Origin: a bacterium
Lineage (GTDB): Bacteria; Chloroflexota; Dormibacteria; Aeolococcales; Bog-877
Reading direction: 5' to 3'
DNA length: 38,037 nucleotides
Assembly (NCBI GenBank): GCA_021795235.1
Contig: JAJYPP010000027.1
Coordinates: 1-38,037 of the forward strand
In this document: positions 1 to 8,188 of the stretch, piece by piece
Numbering within the stretch: position 1 is the first letter of the stretch
Layout: the number at the start of each line of letters is the position of its first letter
The notes under the pieces: generated by a model
Seen by the model: the letters and a program-made list of their open reading frames with translations, nothing else
What the model was told of the DNA's origin: nothing
Database searches by the model: none
Translations under genes and position numbers: made by a program

Positions 1-81
1 GCCGTCGGCCGCGAGGCGACGCAAGGTCTGTTGATGCAGACCCGTCATCTTCGCTGCTTCACCGATCCTTATGAGTTCCAT
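1..81 (-). CDS. MerR/excisionase-type HTH regulator, 5' part only
   Basis: Twenty-seven codons are visible, reading off the left edge from an ATG at 81. The peptide contains IGEAAKMTGLHQQTLRRL, the usual opening of a MerR-type winged helix-turn-helix: a helix starting 'IGEAA', a turn, then a recognition helix ending 'TLRRL'. Such N-termini occur in MerR regulators, BldC-like proteins and the small HTH partners of serine recombinases. The rest of the protein lies outside the window, so effector domain and role cannot be judged. No strong ribosome binding site is seen just upstream. Confidence 0.6.
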   Translation of the reverse strand, partial: MELIRIGEAAKMTGLHQQTLRRLAADG

Positions 82-101
82 GCTTCGACTTTACTACATG
101 C

Positions 102-260
102 AGGCACACTAAGACAAGTCGTCAACTGTTAGAGAGACTGCTGCGGGGCCTTGACCCCAAGCAATTGGAGGCATTGGCCCAATTGGCCGACTCCTTAACG
201 GCGTCCGAGGTACGCTCCACCGCAGGCCCGACCCCATCTGGTGCGCATCTGTCGGAGTAG
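102..260 (+). pseudogene. possible MarR-like C-terminal remnant
   Basis: The frame ending at the TAG at 258-260 encodes LLRGLDPKQLEALAQL followed by a short polar tail. This resembles the last helices of MarR-family regulators, where the dimerisation helix often has a 'GL.p.eL..L..L' pattern. There is no ATG or GTG start, and an in-frame stop lies at 72-74, so at most about 55 codons remain. It could be the decayed end of a regulator gene or chance. The assignment rests on pattern only. Confidence 0.3.
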
Positions 261-321
261 GCCACCACAGTAGGCCCGGGGGCCACTCTGGTGGGGTCTG
301 CGCGGCGAGCGCTGACCTATC

Positions 322-1005
322 TCATCTGGAGGATACGGCCGCCGCCAGCCCGGGGCTTGCACCACTTGCGGGCCGACCTGTTGGTGGGGCAGCCGAGCGT
401 GGCCGCGGGGCGGCCGACACCACCGCTGCCGTGGTCAGTTGGGCTCCGCCCGCCATGGCGATCCGCAGGTGCTTAAGCGCCCGGTGGATTAAGAGCTTGA
501 CCGCCTCCACGGACTTACCCATCTCCAACGCGATCTCGCGAAGCTCGAGTTGATTTCCGTAGCGGAGCCAGAGGGCGCGTCGCTGGGTCTTGGGTAGGGC
601 TTGTGACTTCTCCCAGACCTCGGCTACGGCAACCCGCTGCAACACTAGGTCGTGGGGGCCGGGATCCCCGGAGGCAAGCTCGGTTGCCGCGTCCAGATCG
701 CAGGCAGGGCGTTGACGCCGATAGTGGTCGGCCACTCGGTGGGCCGCGATCCGATACAACCACGGCAGCGGCGTGTCGCGAAGGGCGCGATAGGCCCCGG
801 CCGCGCCGAGCGCGCGGCAGAATACATCCGCCGCCAGGTCCTCGGCGGTCTCTCGGGTCGCGACCCGTGCCCGCACATAGCGCAGGACCGCATCGTAGTG
901 GTCGCGGTATATCGCCTCGGCGTCGAGGCCAACCAAAGGGCCAGTGACGGCCGGCGCCGCTGCGACTAGCCGGATCGCTCCCGTTCGCGAATTACTGCTG
1001 GTCAT
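322..1005 (-). CDS. ECF-type RNA polymerase sigma factor
   Basis: A 227-residue sigma-70 family protein of the extracytoplasmic-function type. Region 2 is seen at about residues 25-95 (IYRDHYDAVLRYVRAR, then ETAEDLAADVFCRAL and LPWLYRIAAHRVADHYRRQR). Region 4 is at about 125-180 (LPKTQRRALWLRYGNQLELREI through VKLLIHRALKHLR, the -35-binding HTH). The final 50 or so residues are a low-complexity Ala/Pro/Arg tail. I chose the ATG at 1005 rather than the longer frame because GAGGG (complement of 1015-1019) sits nine bases upstream. No anti-sigma factor gene follows; the next gene downstream is the MerR-like fragment. What signal it answers to is unknown. Confidence 0.9.
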   Translation of the reverse strand: MTSSNSRTGAIRLVAAAPAVTGPLVGLDAEAIYRDHYDAVLRYVRARVATRETAEDLAADVFCRALGAAGAYRALRDTPLPWLYRIAAHRVADHYRRQRPACDLDAATELASGDPGPHDLVLQRVAVAEVWEKSQALPKTQRRALWLRYGNQLELREIALEMGKSVEAVKLLIHRALKHLRIAMAGGAQLTTAAVVSAAPRPRSAAPPTGRPASGASPGLAAAVSSR

Positions 1006-1056
1006 GATCAATGTCCCTCTGTACAGCACCTCATGCTCGCGGTTGGGCCGTCACCC

Positions 1057-1087
1057 ACGCTAACACAGGTGCACCCCCGCGTGTCAA
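1057..1087 (-). promoter_or_regulatory. likely promoter of the ECF sigma gene
   Basis: On the minus strand, a perfect TTGACA (1087 to 1082) is followed after 19 bases by TAGCGT (1062 to 1057), a TAnnnT-type -10. Transcription would begin near 1050 and leave a leader of roughly 45 bases carrying the ribosome binding site. The spacer is two bases over the optimum, which may make the promoter activator-dependent. Confidence 0.5.
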
Positions 1088-1120
1088 CCTTAAAGTAGCA
1101 GCAAGCCCATCTTTTTAAGG
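1088..1120. repeat. inverted repeat next to the sigma promoter
   Basis: CCTTAAA (1088-1094) and TTTAAGG (1114-1120) form a perfect 7-base inverted repeat with 19 bases between the arms. It abuts the -35 element of the sigma-factor promoter and is A/T-rich in an otherwise G/C-rich stretch. It could be an operator for a dimeric regulator. Confidence 0.4.
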
Positions 1121-1418
1121 TGTAATGGTCGTATGGCTGATGGTGCCGGGTGCTGTTGGTGCGGACCGTAGAGAGTCTGCATGACGAATCTTTCGGCAGT
1201 CACTCAGACTCGGTCATGGACTACCAGAGGCATGAATACTTCATGGTTCAAAGGACCTGCGGCGACTGGCATCCAGGATCTTACCGTCGTGAAACCCGCG
1301 CCGCGGAGGCGCGTTGCAGAAGGCGGGCGCGGTGCGGTGTGGTTGCACGCTACGCCCGGCGCAGGATCTGCAGCGTCCGTGGCGCGCGGCGCATTGAGGA
1401 GACATGGAGGAGAATGGG

Positions 1419-1868
1419 ATGAGAACTCTAGTCGGGACCCGTGACGCCGTCGGTGACACCTATCGAGTGGACGCGGTTGGCGCATATGGCCCGCCGCCGC
1501 GGGCCGGGCGCGCCCGGGGTCTGCTGTTGGCTATCGACGGGTGTCTGAACGAGCTAGAGGAGCGCCACCTCAAGGGCCAGTGTCTTGGTCGGCAGCGTGT
1601 CTGCCACAAGTTGGTTGAGTCGCTGAGCGCTGGTTGGGGCGTTGCACCGCCGGACGCCGTGTGGTCTGCCCGCACGTCGTTTGCTCTGCATGCTGCTCTA
1701 CTCGACTGGCAGTCGAACATCCTGGACGAAGCTATCCCCGGGCGCCGGGAGCGCTTTCCCGACCTTGAGGCGGAACGGGACGATTGGGCGATTCCCCGCG
1801 TCGGCCGGACTCGGCGCCGGGCCCGCGGGTGTCTCGCTGGGCGCTCTGCCCTGGTGGGGGCGGCCTGA
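1419..1868 (+). CDS. hypothetical protein, 149 residues
   Basis: I do not recognise a family. The start at 1419 is chosen because GGAGGAG (1406-1412) lies six bases upstream; an in-frame ATG at 1404 would overlap that site. The N-terminal 35 residues are polar, with a Pro/Arg-rich patch. Residues about 36-115 look folded and helical (LLLAIDGCLNELEERHLKGQ, then FALHAALLDWQSNILDEAIP), with three Cys in the first half. The last 25 residues are Arg-rich. Two things support a real gene: the good ribosome binding site, and a perfect 13-bp stem-loop that begins in the stop codon and separates it from the convergent gene at 1900-2067. Confidence 0.55.
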   Translation: MRTLVGTRDAVGDTYRVDAVGAYGPPPRAGRARGLLLAIDGCLNELEERHLKGQCLGRQRVCHKLVESLSAGWGVAPPDAVWSARTSFALHAALLDWQSNILDEAIPGRRERFPDLEAERDDWAIPRVGRTRRRARGCLAGRSALVGAA

Positions 1869-1897
1869 GCGGGCAGGCCGTCGAGCCTGCCCGCTCA
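1866..1897. terminator. bidirectional stem-loop terminator, 13-bp stem
   Basis: TGAGCGGGCAGGC (1866-1878) pairs perfectly with GCCTGCCCGCTCA (1885-1897) across a 6-base loop. The left arm starts with the stop codon of the 1419-1868 gene; the right arm ends two bases before the stop of the convergent gene at 1900. There is no T-run on either side. Its position between two convergent genes makes a shared terminator the simplest reading. Confidence 0.75.
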
Positions 1898-1899
1898 CT

Positions 1900-2067
1900 T
1901 CACGCGAGGGTGGGGTCCGCGTCTCTAGCCACCGCCTTCACGATGTTCTCGGCCACCTGGTCGGGGCTGAGCTCATGAGCCACGCCGGCGGCCTTGACGT
2001 CGTCGATGGTGATGTCGCCTTCCTGGTGCCGCTGGTAAGGCTCGGCGCATCCACAGCTGGCGCACAT
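1900..2067 (-). CDS. small Cys-motif protein, 55 residues
   Basis: The protein begins MCASCGCAEPYQRH, and the rest is a short, acidic, helical segment (DITIDDVKAAGVAHELSP, then DQVAENIVKAVARD). The C-x-x-C-x-C cluster at residues 2-7 could bind zinc, iron or an iron-sulfur cluster. From memory, small proteins with this kind of N-terminal Cys cluster plus helical tail recur in actinobacteria-like genomes without known function; I cannot name a Pfam family with certainty. The start is well supported: AAGGAG (complement of 2074-2079) lies six bases before the ATG. It converges on the 1419-1868 gene across a stem-loop. Confidence 0.75.
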   Translation of the reverse strand: MCASCGCAEPYQRHQEGDITIDDVKAAGVAHELSPDQVAENIVKAVARDADPTLA

Positions 2068-2079
2068 GGCAATCTCCTT

Positions 2080-3036
2080 CTGATTTGGCGCCCATCCATC
2101 TCGGCCGGGGCACCGGCGGCCAGCGGGAATAACGCCGCCCCGGCCCTCGGGTTTCGGCATCGCCCCAGCGCCGGCGGGTTCCAGCGGCCAAGGGCTGGTT
2201 CGCGAGCGAGAAGGATCTGCGAGTCGCGCGGTGCGGGCCCCGGGGTGAGAGGCGGCCCCGTTCGCTGGTGAGCATCGCGGCCCCATCGGAAATATGGTCC
2301 GAATTGGCTGGAGGGCGACGATTGTGCCCGTCAACCGACCGGAGTCCGAGAGGGGCGCTCCTCTCATCTCAAACCCGAGCGGGCAGCCCCGGCCCGAACC
2401 GTAGAGGACGAGTGGGTGGACCCGGCATCGGCGTTGGGCCCGCTCGGTCTGCAGGTTCTCGCCTGCGACTTGGCGACCTGTGTTGGGCAGGTTCGGCCGG
2501 CGTGGGGTCGTCCCGTGACCACATATCATGGGTCCGACCCCGACGTTCGGGCCGGGGCAGGTCCGACGACGCATTGTGGAGGATCTTCCGGTCCCTGAGC
2601 AGCGCATCATGCCGCGTGTCGGACCAGCCACTCTCGGGAACGCCCAGAGGCCGCCTCGGGGGGAGGCGCGGAGTGCGGGGCGCAGACGCCCTGGGGCTCG
2701 CCTGGTGGGCGCGTGGGTCACTGGGCTCGGGCCGCGCGCGCAGGTGAGTGGGCTGAGATGGCGGCCGGATCTTGGTGGATGATCTGGGCGGGTGGATCCG
2801 GTGAGCGGCACGTCGCGCCGTCTCCCGGCGCCCGTCGCCTGGCGCCTCTCCATCTCGACCCAGAGTCTGCGGTGGACGGGGCGATGCCGTCCTCGGACGA
2901 CAGCCGGCCAGCGAGCCGGAGGTGCCCACAGACATGGGGCTGCTCCAATCTCAGGTACAAGTCGCGACTATAGCTGCCCTTCGAGCTCGCGCCCGGGCCG
3001 AGTCAGTCGCTGCATTCAGGGCTGCGTTCGGCCTTT
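2080..3036. other. gene-free region with several hairpins
   Basis: About 950 bases carry open frames on both strands, but all look like GC-rich shadows: Arg/Pro/Gly/Ser-rich, with no domain pattern and no ribosome binding sites. Short hairpins occur at 2348-2365 (GAGAGG/CCTCTC), 2513-2533 (CCCGTGA/TCATGGG with one G-T pair) and 2652-2668 (CGCCTC/GAGGCG). I see no tRNA, T-tract terminator or clear promoter. The treY leader must lie at the right end. Confidence 0.5.
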
Positions 3037-3045
3037 GGGAGCAGC

Positions 3046-5667
3046 TTGACCGGGAGCCTCGTCGCCGCATACCGCGTCCAACTCCGTAACGGAGTCGACT
3101 TCGATCTGGTGGCGGCGCTGTGCCCGTATTTGGCAGCGCTCGGGGTCAGCCACCTCTACCTATCGCCCTATCTCACGGCTGCCCCGAATAGCGTCCATGG
3201 GTACGACGTCACCGACCCAAGCACGGTGGACGAGGCACTGGGAGGGGCCGACGGGTACCGGCGCCTTTTGACTGCGCTGGACGACAACGGCCTGCGGTTG
3301 CTGGTGGATCTGGTCCCCAACCACATGTCGATATCCCAAGGCTCGAACCCCTGGTGGCAGGACGTGCTGGCCAGTGGACCGGGGACCGCTCGTGCCGGGT
3401 ACTTCGACATCAACTGGGAGAGTCCAGATCCGCGTCTGGCGGGCCGAGTGCTGGTTCCGGTCCTCGCACAGAGTTACGGGGCAACACTTGCCGCTGGCAA
3501 ATTCCATCTGGCTCGAGTCGGGACCGCCATCGAGCTCCGCTTCGACGGAGAGCGCTTTCCGGTGACCCTCGCCAGTCTGGCCGAGACTTTGGGGGAGATC
3601 GCCGATGGCCCGCGGGAGGCCTCCGCGCTGGTCCAGGCTCTGACGGGTCCGGACGCAGGCAACCTCCAAGGGGCCAACGGCGCCGCGGTGGGGGAGTACG
3701 CCGACGGCAGGGCTCTGGAGACCCAGCTGGCAGACCTGGATTCGGCGCTCGCCGCCATTGCCAAGAACCACCTGTGGATGGACCGGCTGTTGCAGCGGCA
3801 GTGGTACCGCTTGGCTCGCTGGCAGGCTGGATCTCAAGATCTGAACTATCGCCGATTCTTCGACGTCGACTCGCTGGTGGGGGTACGGATTGAAGAAGAA
3901 CAGGTGTTCCGAGATCACCACGGGCCGCTTCTGAAATCGCTCGACCCGACGGCCGGTCTCCGGGTCGATCATCCCGATGGGCTCCGGGATCCGCAGGAGT
4001 ACTTGGGGCGGTTGCGGAGGGACTCGCCGCAGCGCTGGATTGTGGTGGAGAAGATCCTCGCGCCGGGGGAGGATCTGCCAGTCGACTGGCCGGTAGAAGG
4101 CACGACCGGGTACGACTTCGCCCGCCTGGCTACAGGACTATTCGTCGACCGAGCCGCCGAGGCGAGTCTGACGGACACCTATCGGCATTTCACAGGTGAG
4201 GGCCGGGCGTTCGCGGAGGTGGCCCACGAGAGCAAACGCCAAGTCGTGAAGAGCCTCTTCGGAAGCGACCTCAACCGGCTGACAGACCAGTTGGTCCGGA
4301 TCGCCGAGGCGTCACCGGAGCATCGTGACTGCAGCCGCCACGAGGTGCGGGAGACCCTGGCTGAACTGGCGGCGGCCCTGCCGGTGTACCGCACCTATCT
4401 GCGCCCGGGAATGAGTCGTGCTGCCGCGACCAGAGCGGCTGCGCCGCTGCAGGTCGCTGTCGATCTGGTGGCTTCGGGCCGACCGGATCTGGACCGAGAG
4501 CTGCTGCGGTTCGCCGGCGACGTCCTGAGCCTGCGAGTGGGGGATCCGGTGGCGGAGGATCTGGCGCTGCGCTTTCAGCAGCTCACGGGAGCGGTGACGG
4601 CCAAAGGGGTGGAGGACACCGCCTACTACCGCTACCACCGGCTCATCTCGTTGAACGAGGTGGGTGATGACCCGAGGCGCTTTGGAGTCGGCATCGAGGA
4701 GTTTCACAGCGCCATGGCCGCGCGCCAACGTCAGCAACCGCTATCGATGAACGCCACGTCCACCCATGACAGCAAGCGCAGTGAGGACGTGCGCTGCCGG
4801 ATCAATGTGATCTCGGAGATGCCCGAGGCGTGGGCTCGGGCGGTGCGCCGCTGGAGTCGCTGCACTGCCCTCCATCGGGGCGCTCTCGATCTACCGGATC
4901 GCAACTTCGAGTACTTCTTCTACCAGACGCTGGTGGGAGCCTGGCCGATCAGTCTGGAGCGGATCCTGGCGGTCGTAGAGAAGTCGGTGCGGGAAGCCAA
5001 GGTCCACACCTCGTGGCGACTACCGAACCCGGGGTACGAGGCAGCCGTGATCCACTTTGTGACCTGTTCACTGCGAGATCCCGTCTTCACCAGGTCTGTG
5101 GCCGCCTTCGTCGGGCGCATTGACACCTTAGCTCGGATCTCTTCTTTGGCGGTCTCCCTGCTCAAGGTGACGGCCCCTGGGGTTCCCGATGTGTATCAGG
5201 GAACCGAGGTGTGGAACTACAGCCTGGTTGACCCCGACAACCGCCGCCCGGTGGACTTTGACAGCCTCGGTGAGCAGTTACTGGGCCTTGAGTCGATCTC
5301 CAGCGGGGAGATCGCAAGGTCGGGTTCCCCGGGTCTGCTCAAGCTGTGGGTGCTGAGCCGTGCGCTTAAGGTGCGGGGGGATATGGTGGACGCCATGGGG
5401 CCGTCTGGGGAGTATCTGCCGCTGGCTGTAGAGGGGAGGCTCCGCGGGCACCTGGTGGCCTTTGCCAGGGGCGGGCGCGTTGTCACCTTGGTCCCCAGGC
5501 TCGCACTGGCGACAAGAGGGGGCTGGGAGGACGCCACGGTGCGGCTTCCCCGCGGACAGTGGGTGGACAAGTTCACGGGGGCGAGATTCGCCGGGGGATC
5601 GACCGACGTCGGACGGCTGCTGGGGGCATTTCCCGTCGCCCTGCTGGTGGCTGAGGGGCGAGCGTGA
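3046..5667 (+). CDS. treY: maltooligosyl trehalose synthase TreY
   Basis: A GH13 enzyme that isomerises the reducing-end alpha-1,4 bond of a maltooligosaccharide to alpha,alpha-1,1, giving maltooligosyl trehalose; cytoplasmic. The N-terminus has the TreY signature (AAYRVQLRNGVDFDLVAALC, then SPYLTAAPNSVHGYDV). GH13 region I is LLVDLVPNHM near residue 88. Region II with the nucleophile Asp is GLRVDHPDGLRD near 303. The catalytic Glu is in VVEKI near 333, and region IV is STHDSKRSEDVR near 570. At 873 residues it is somewhat longer than typical. The start is a TTG at 3046; GGGAG at 3037-3041 is only four bases upstream and no ATG or GTG exists in frame back to the stop at 2971. Its stop overlaps treZ by four bases (GTGA), implying translational coupling. 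Confidence 0.95.
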   Translation: MTGSLVAAYRVQLRNGVDFDLVAALCPYLAALGVSHLYLSPYLTAAPNSVHGYDVTDPSTVDEALGGADGYRRLLTALDDNGLRLLVDLVPNHMSISQGSNPWWQDVLASGPGTARAGYFDINWESPDPRLAGRVLVPVLAQSYGATLAAGKFHLARVGTAIELRFDGERFPVTLASLAETLGEIADGPREASALVQALTGPDAGNLQGANGAAVGEYADGRALETQLADLDSALAAIAKNHLWMDRLLQRQWYRLARWQAGSQDLNYRRFFDVDSLVGVRIEEEQVFRDHHGPLLKSLDPTAGLRVDHPDGLRDPQEYLGRLRRDSPQRWIVVEKILAPGEDLPVDWPVEGTTGYDFARLATGLFVDRAAEASLTDTYRHFTGEGRAFAEVAHESKRQVVKSLFGSDLNRLTDQLVRIAEASPEHRDCSRHEVRETLAELAAALPVYRTYLRPGMSRAAATRAAAPLQVAVDLVASGRPDLDRELLRFAGDVLSLRVGDPVAEDLALRFQQLTGAVTAKGVEDTAYYRYHRLISLNEVGDDPRRFGVGIEEFHSAMAARQRQQPLSMNATSTHDSKRSEDVRCRINVISEMPEAWARAVRRWSRCTALHRGALDLPDRNFEYFFYQTLVGAWPISLERILAVVEKSVREAKVHTSWRLPNPGYEAAVIHFVTCSLRDPVFTRSVAAFVGRIDTLARISSLAVSLLKVTAPGVPDVYQGTEVWNYSLVDPDNRRPVDFDSLGEQLLGLESISSGEIARSGSPGLLKLWVLSRALKVRGDMVDAMGPSGEYLPLAVEGRLRGHLVAFARGGRVVTLVPRLALATRGGWEDATVRLPRGQWVDKFTGARFAGGSTDVGRLLGAFPVALLVAEGRA

Positions 5668-7394
5668 GGCCGCTGTCGGTGTGGGCACCTGCAGCCCAGT
5701 CTGTGCGGCTGCACCTGAGGGGAGTAGACCGACCGATGCGGCGGCTTGCCTCCGGGTGGTGGGAGCCGGAGGGTCGAGTTCCCCGCACCGGAGATTACGG
5801 CTTCCTCATCGACGGAGACGGCCCCTTCCCTGACCCGCGATCTGCCTGGCAGCCCACGGGGGTACACGGCCTATCGCGGCGGTTCCCCGCGGGGCGATTC
5901 CGCTGGGGTGACCAAGGTTGGCAGCCCCCGCCGCTGAACAGTGGGGTCATCTATGAGCTCCATGTGGGAACGTTCACCGCTGAGGGCACCTTCGCCGCCG
6001 CGATTTCGAAGTTGGACCATCTGGTCGAGCTTGGGATCACCCACGTGGAACTGATGCCGGTCCACCAGTTTCCCGGTGCCAGAGGGTGGGGGTATGACGC
6101 CGCAAGCCTCTTCGCCACTCATTCGGCCTATGGGGGCCCGAGCGGGCTGATGCGCTTTGTGGATGCCTGCCACGCACGTTCCCTGGCGGTGATCCTGGAC
6201 GTCGTCTACAACCATCTCAGCCCGGAGGGGAACTACCTGCCCACCTTTGGTCCCTACCTGACCGATCGGTACGGAACCAACTGGGGCCAGGCGGTCAATC
6301 TCGACGGGCCTGGGAGCGACCAGGTGAGACGTCTCATCTGCGACAACGCCCTGGGGTGGCTGCGGGACTTCCATCTCGACGGGCTGCGCCTCGATGCCGT
6401 TCACGGGTTCATCGAGATCTCTGCCCTCCCCCTGCTGGAGCAGCTGGCGACCGAGGTAGGCCTGCTCCAGGGCGAACTCGGGCGCCAGCTGACCGTCATC
6501 GCCGAGAACAATCAGAACGACAGCCGCATCATTCGCCCCCGCAGCTCCGGGGGGATGGGCGTGGGCCTCATCTGGAATGACGACTTCCACCATGCATTGC
6601 ACGTGGCTCTGACCGGGGACCAAGATGGGTACTACCGTGACTTCAATGGGGTGGAGGACCTCAGGGTGTGCCTGGAACGGGGCCTGGTCTACTCCGGCAG
6701 GTACGCCAGTTCTCGGGAGGCCGTGATCGGACGCCCGAAAGACTATCCCCCGTATTGCCAGCTCGTGGCCTACCTCCAAAACCACGACCAGGTGGGCAAC
6801 CGGGCTCTGGGTGATCGGATAGGGCACCTCGTGGAGGCCGAGCTAGCTGCCATCGGCGCCATCCTCCTGCTGACATCGCCGTTTGTGCCGATGCTCTTCC
6901 AGGGCGAGGAGTGGGGCGCGGCGACCCCCTTCCTGTACTTCACGGATCTACAGGACCCGGGTCTGGGTCGCGCCGTCCGCCAGGGCAGGCGACGCGAGTT
7001 CTCGGAATTCCTGGGCCCCGGAACCGTCGTCCCTGATCCGCAGACGGAGGCGACCTTCGAACGATCCAAACTGAACTGGGAGGAGCTTGCCGAACCGAGC
7101 CATCGGGAGGTGCTGGCTCTATATCGCAACCTCATCGCGCTGCGCCATCAGCAGCGAGACCTCTGGGCCTCGGCCGAGCGACCAGAGGTCTCATCCGGAA
7201 GCGGCTGGTTGCTGGTAAGGCGAGGTGGGGTGTTGGTGGCGGCCAACCTCGGTCGGCGGCGGAGAGTGTTCAGCCTGGGTGGTCGGTTTGGGGAGGCGGA
7301 TCGGGTCCTGCTGGAGTCGAGTCCGGGCGCGAAACTCGGTATCAGGACGGTCAGCGTGCCCGCCAAAGGGTTTGCGGTACTGAGCTGCGGTTAA
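5664..7394 (+). CDS. treZ: malto-oligosyltrehalose trehalohydrolase TreZ
   Basis: Hydrolyses the alpha-1,4 bond next to the trehalosyl end of maltooligosyl trehalose, releasing free trehalose. The 576-residue protein has an N-terminal beta-sandwich (about 1-90, beginning RPLSVWAPAAQSVRLHL) and a GH13 barrel. Conserved regions are DVVYNHLSPEGNYL near 177, the nucleophile in DGLRLDAVHGF near 238, the acid/base Glu in VIAENNQND near 279, and QNHDQVGNR near 371. The GTG start overlaps the treY stop as GTGA, so the two proteins are probably made in fixed ratio. Debranching to feed this pair could come from treX, about 14 kb away. Confidence 0.95.
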   Translation: MRPLSVWAPAAQSVRLHLRGVDRPMRRLASGWWEPEGRVPRTGDYGFLIDGDGPFPDPRSAWQPTGVHGLSRRFPAGRFRWGDQGWQPPPLNSGVIYELHVGTFTAEGTFAAAISKLDHLVELGITHVELMPVHQFPGARGWGYDAASLFATHSAYGGPSGLMRFVDACHARSLAVILDVVYNHLSPEGNYLPTFGPYLTDRYGTNWGQAVNLDGPGSDQVRRLICDNALGWLRDFHLDGLRLDAVHGFIEISALPLLEQLATEVGLLQGELGRQLTVIAENNQNDSRIIRPRSSGGMGVGLIWNDDFHHALHVALTGDQDGYYRDFNGVEDLRVCLERGLVYSGRYASSREAVIGRPKDYPPYCQLVAYLQNHDQVGNRALGDRIGHLVEAELAAIGAILLLTSPFVPMLFQGEEWGAATPFLYFTDLQDPGLGRAVRQGRRREFSEFLGPGTVVPDPQTEATFERSKLNWEELAEPSHREVLALYRNLIALRHQQRDLWASAERPEVSSGSGWLLVRRGGVLVAANLGRRRRVFSLGGRFGEADRVLLESSPGAKLGIRTVSVPAKGFAVLSCG

Positions 7395-7564
7395 CCGAAC
7401 TGCGGTCGGCGCCGTGCGGGACGGGACCGGCGGGCCAGCCGGGTGCGGCACCCCCAGCTGCGGCCGCGCACCGATGTGAAACGGCGTGTGACGGATTGCG
7501 TTAGGCGTATACGGAGATCGACGGGCATCGGCCCGCCATGAGAATCCGTAGAGGAGAAGTCAAT

Positions 7565-7981
7565 ATGTTAGACCCCGAAGCTCCCCGCCAAGAGCAGTCG
7601 GTGACCACTGTCACCCAGGGCCCAGGCACCACCCAGGAGTCCACTACCAGGGCCAGCACTCCGGTCGCGACCACCGGGCTCCAGTTGCGCCAACTGGTGT
7701 GGCTGGCCTGCGGCGTGGTGGACGCCATCCTCGCCTTGGACTTTGTGTTCAAGTTGATGGGCGCTAATGCCATCGGGTTCGTGTTGTTCATCGGCAACGT
7801 CGCGGGCGCCCTGGCGGCGCCGTTCCGAGGGATCCTCGCCACCACCGTGACCCCCGGGGCTCACGTGGCCTACTGGCCCGATGTGGTCGCAGTCATTGTC
7901 TATGCGATAGCGGCTTGGATCGTCGTCGTGCTCATTGGCATCGTCGCGACCCCACGCGCGGTGCGGTCGGCTCGGGTGTGA
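7565..7981 (+). CDS. YggT-like membrane protein
   Basis: A 138-residue protein with a polar, Thr-rich N-terminus (about 1-40) and three hydrophobic segments at about 44-66, 70-88 and 104-127 (the last VVAVIVYAIAAWIVVVLIGI). The segments LDFVFKLMGANAIGFVLFI and APFRGI resemble YggT-family integral membrane proteins, which have a conserved 'P.R' between transmembrane helices, but this is not certain. Start chosen at 7565 because GAGGAGA (7551-7557) lies seven bases upstream; an in-frame ATG at 7538 lacks such a site. The next small membrane ORF follows 17 bases later on the same strand. Confidence 0.75.
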   Translation: MLDPEAPRQEQSVTTVTQGPGTTQESTTRASTPVATTGLQLRQLVWLACGVVDAILALDFVFKLMGANAIGFVLFIGNVAGALAAPFRGILATTVTPGAHVAYWPDVVAVIVYAIAAWIVVVLIGIVATPRAVRSARV

Positions 7982-7998
7982 TCCACTAAGAAAACCGC

Positions 7999-8142
7999 GT
8001 GGAGGTGCCGGGGTTGGTAGCGTTGCTACTGTTGCTGTTGCTGGCGGTGCGTCGGCTGTGGAACATCGCTGTCATCGCCTTGATGCTCTGGTTGGCGGGA
8101 TCCATGTTCCGACCCCGCGGTGGTCGCTGCCACTACTCGTAA
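7999..8142 (+). CDS. tiny two-helix membrane protein, 47 residues
   Basis: The frame from GTG 7999 to TAA 8140-8142 encodes a very hydrophobic peptide: a Leu-rich first segment (PGLVALLLLLLLAV), a basic turn, then LWNIAVIALMLWLAGSMF and a short basic tail ending RGGRCHYS. The 'LW.IAV..L.LWL.G' pattern resembles the short lmo0937-type membrane proteins common in many bacteria. The ribosome binding site is weak and GTG 8005 is an alternative start. It lies just downstream of the YggT-like gene and is followed at once by a hairpin, which supports a real gene end. Confidence 0.55.
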   Translation: MEVPGLVALLLLLLLAVRRLWNIAVIALMLWLAGSMFRPRGGRCHYS

Positions 8143-8188
8143 CCGGCCCAGTCTGGCCGGACCAAGGGCCGGGGGCCGCGGCCCCGGC
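8143..8188 (+). terminator. paired GC-rich hairpins after the small membrane gene
   Basis: CCGGCC (8143-8148) pairs with GGCCGG (8155-8160) directly after the TAA stop. A second stem, GCCGGGG/CCCCGGC, follows at about 8168-8188. There is no T-run. Termination is inferred from position. Confidence 0.45.

Noticed and set aside
1150-1403. plus-strand frame before the unknown gene
   Set aside because: It degenerates into an Arg-rich tail and has no start signal or motif.
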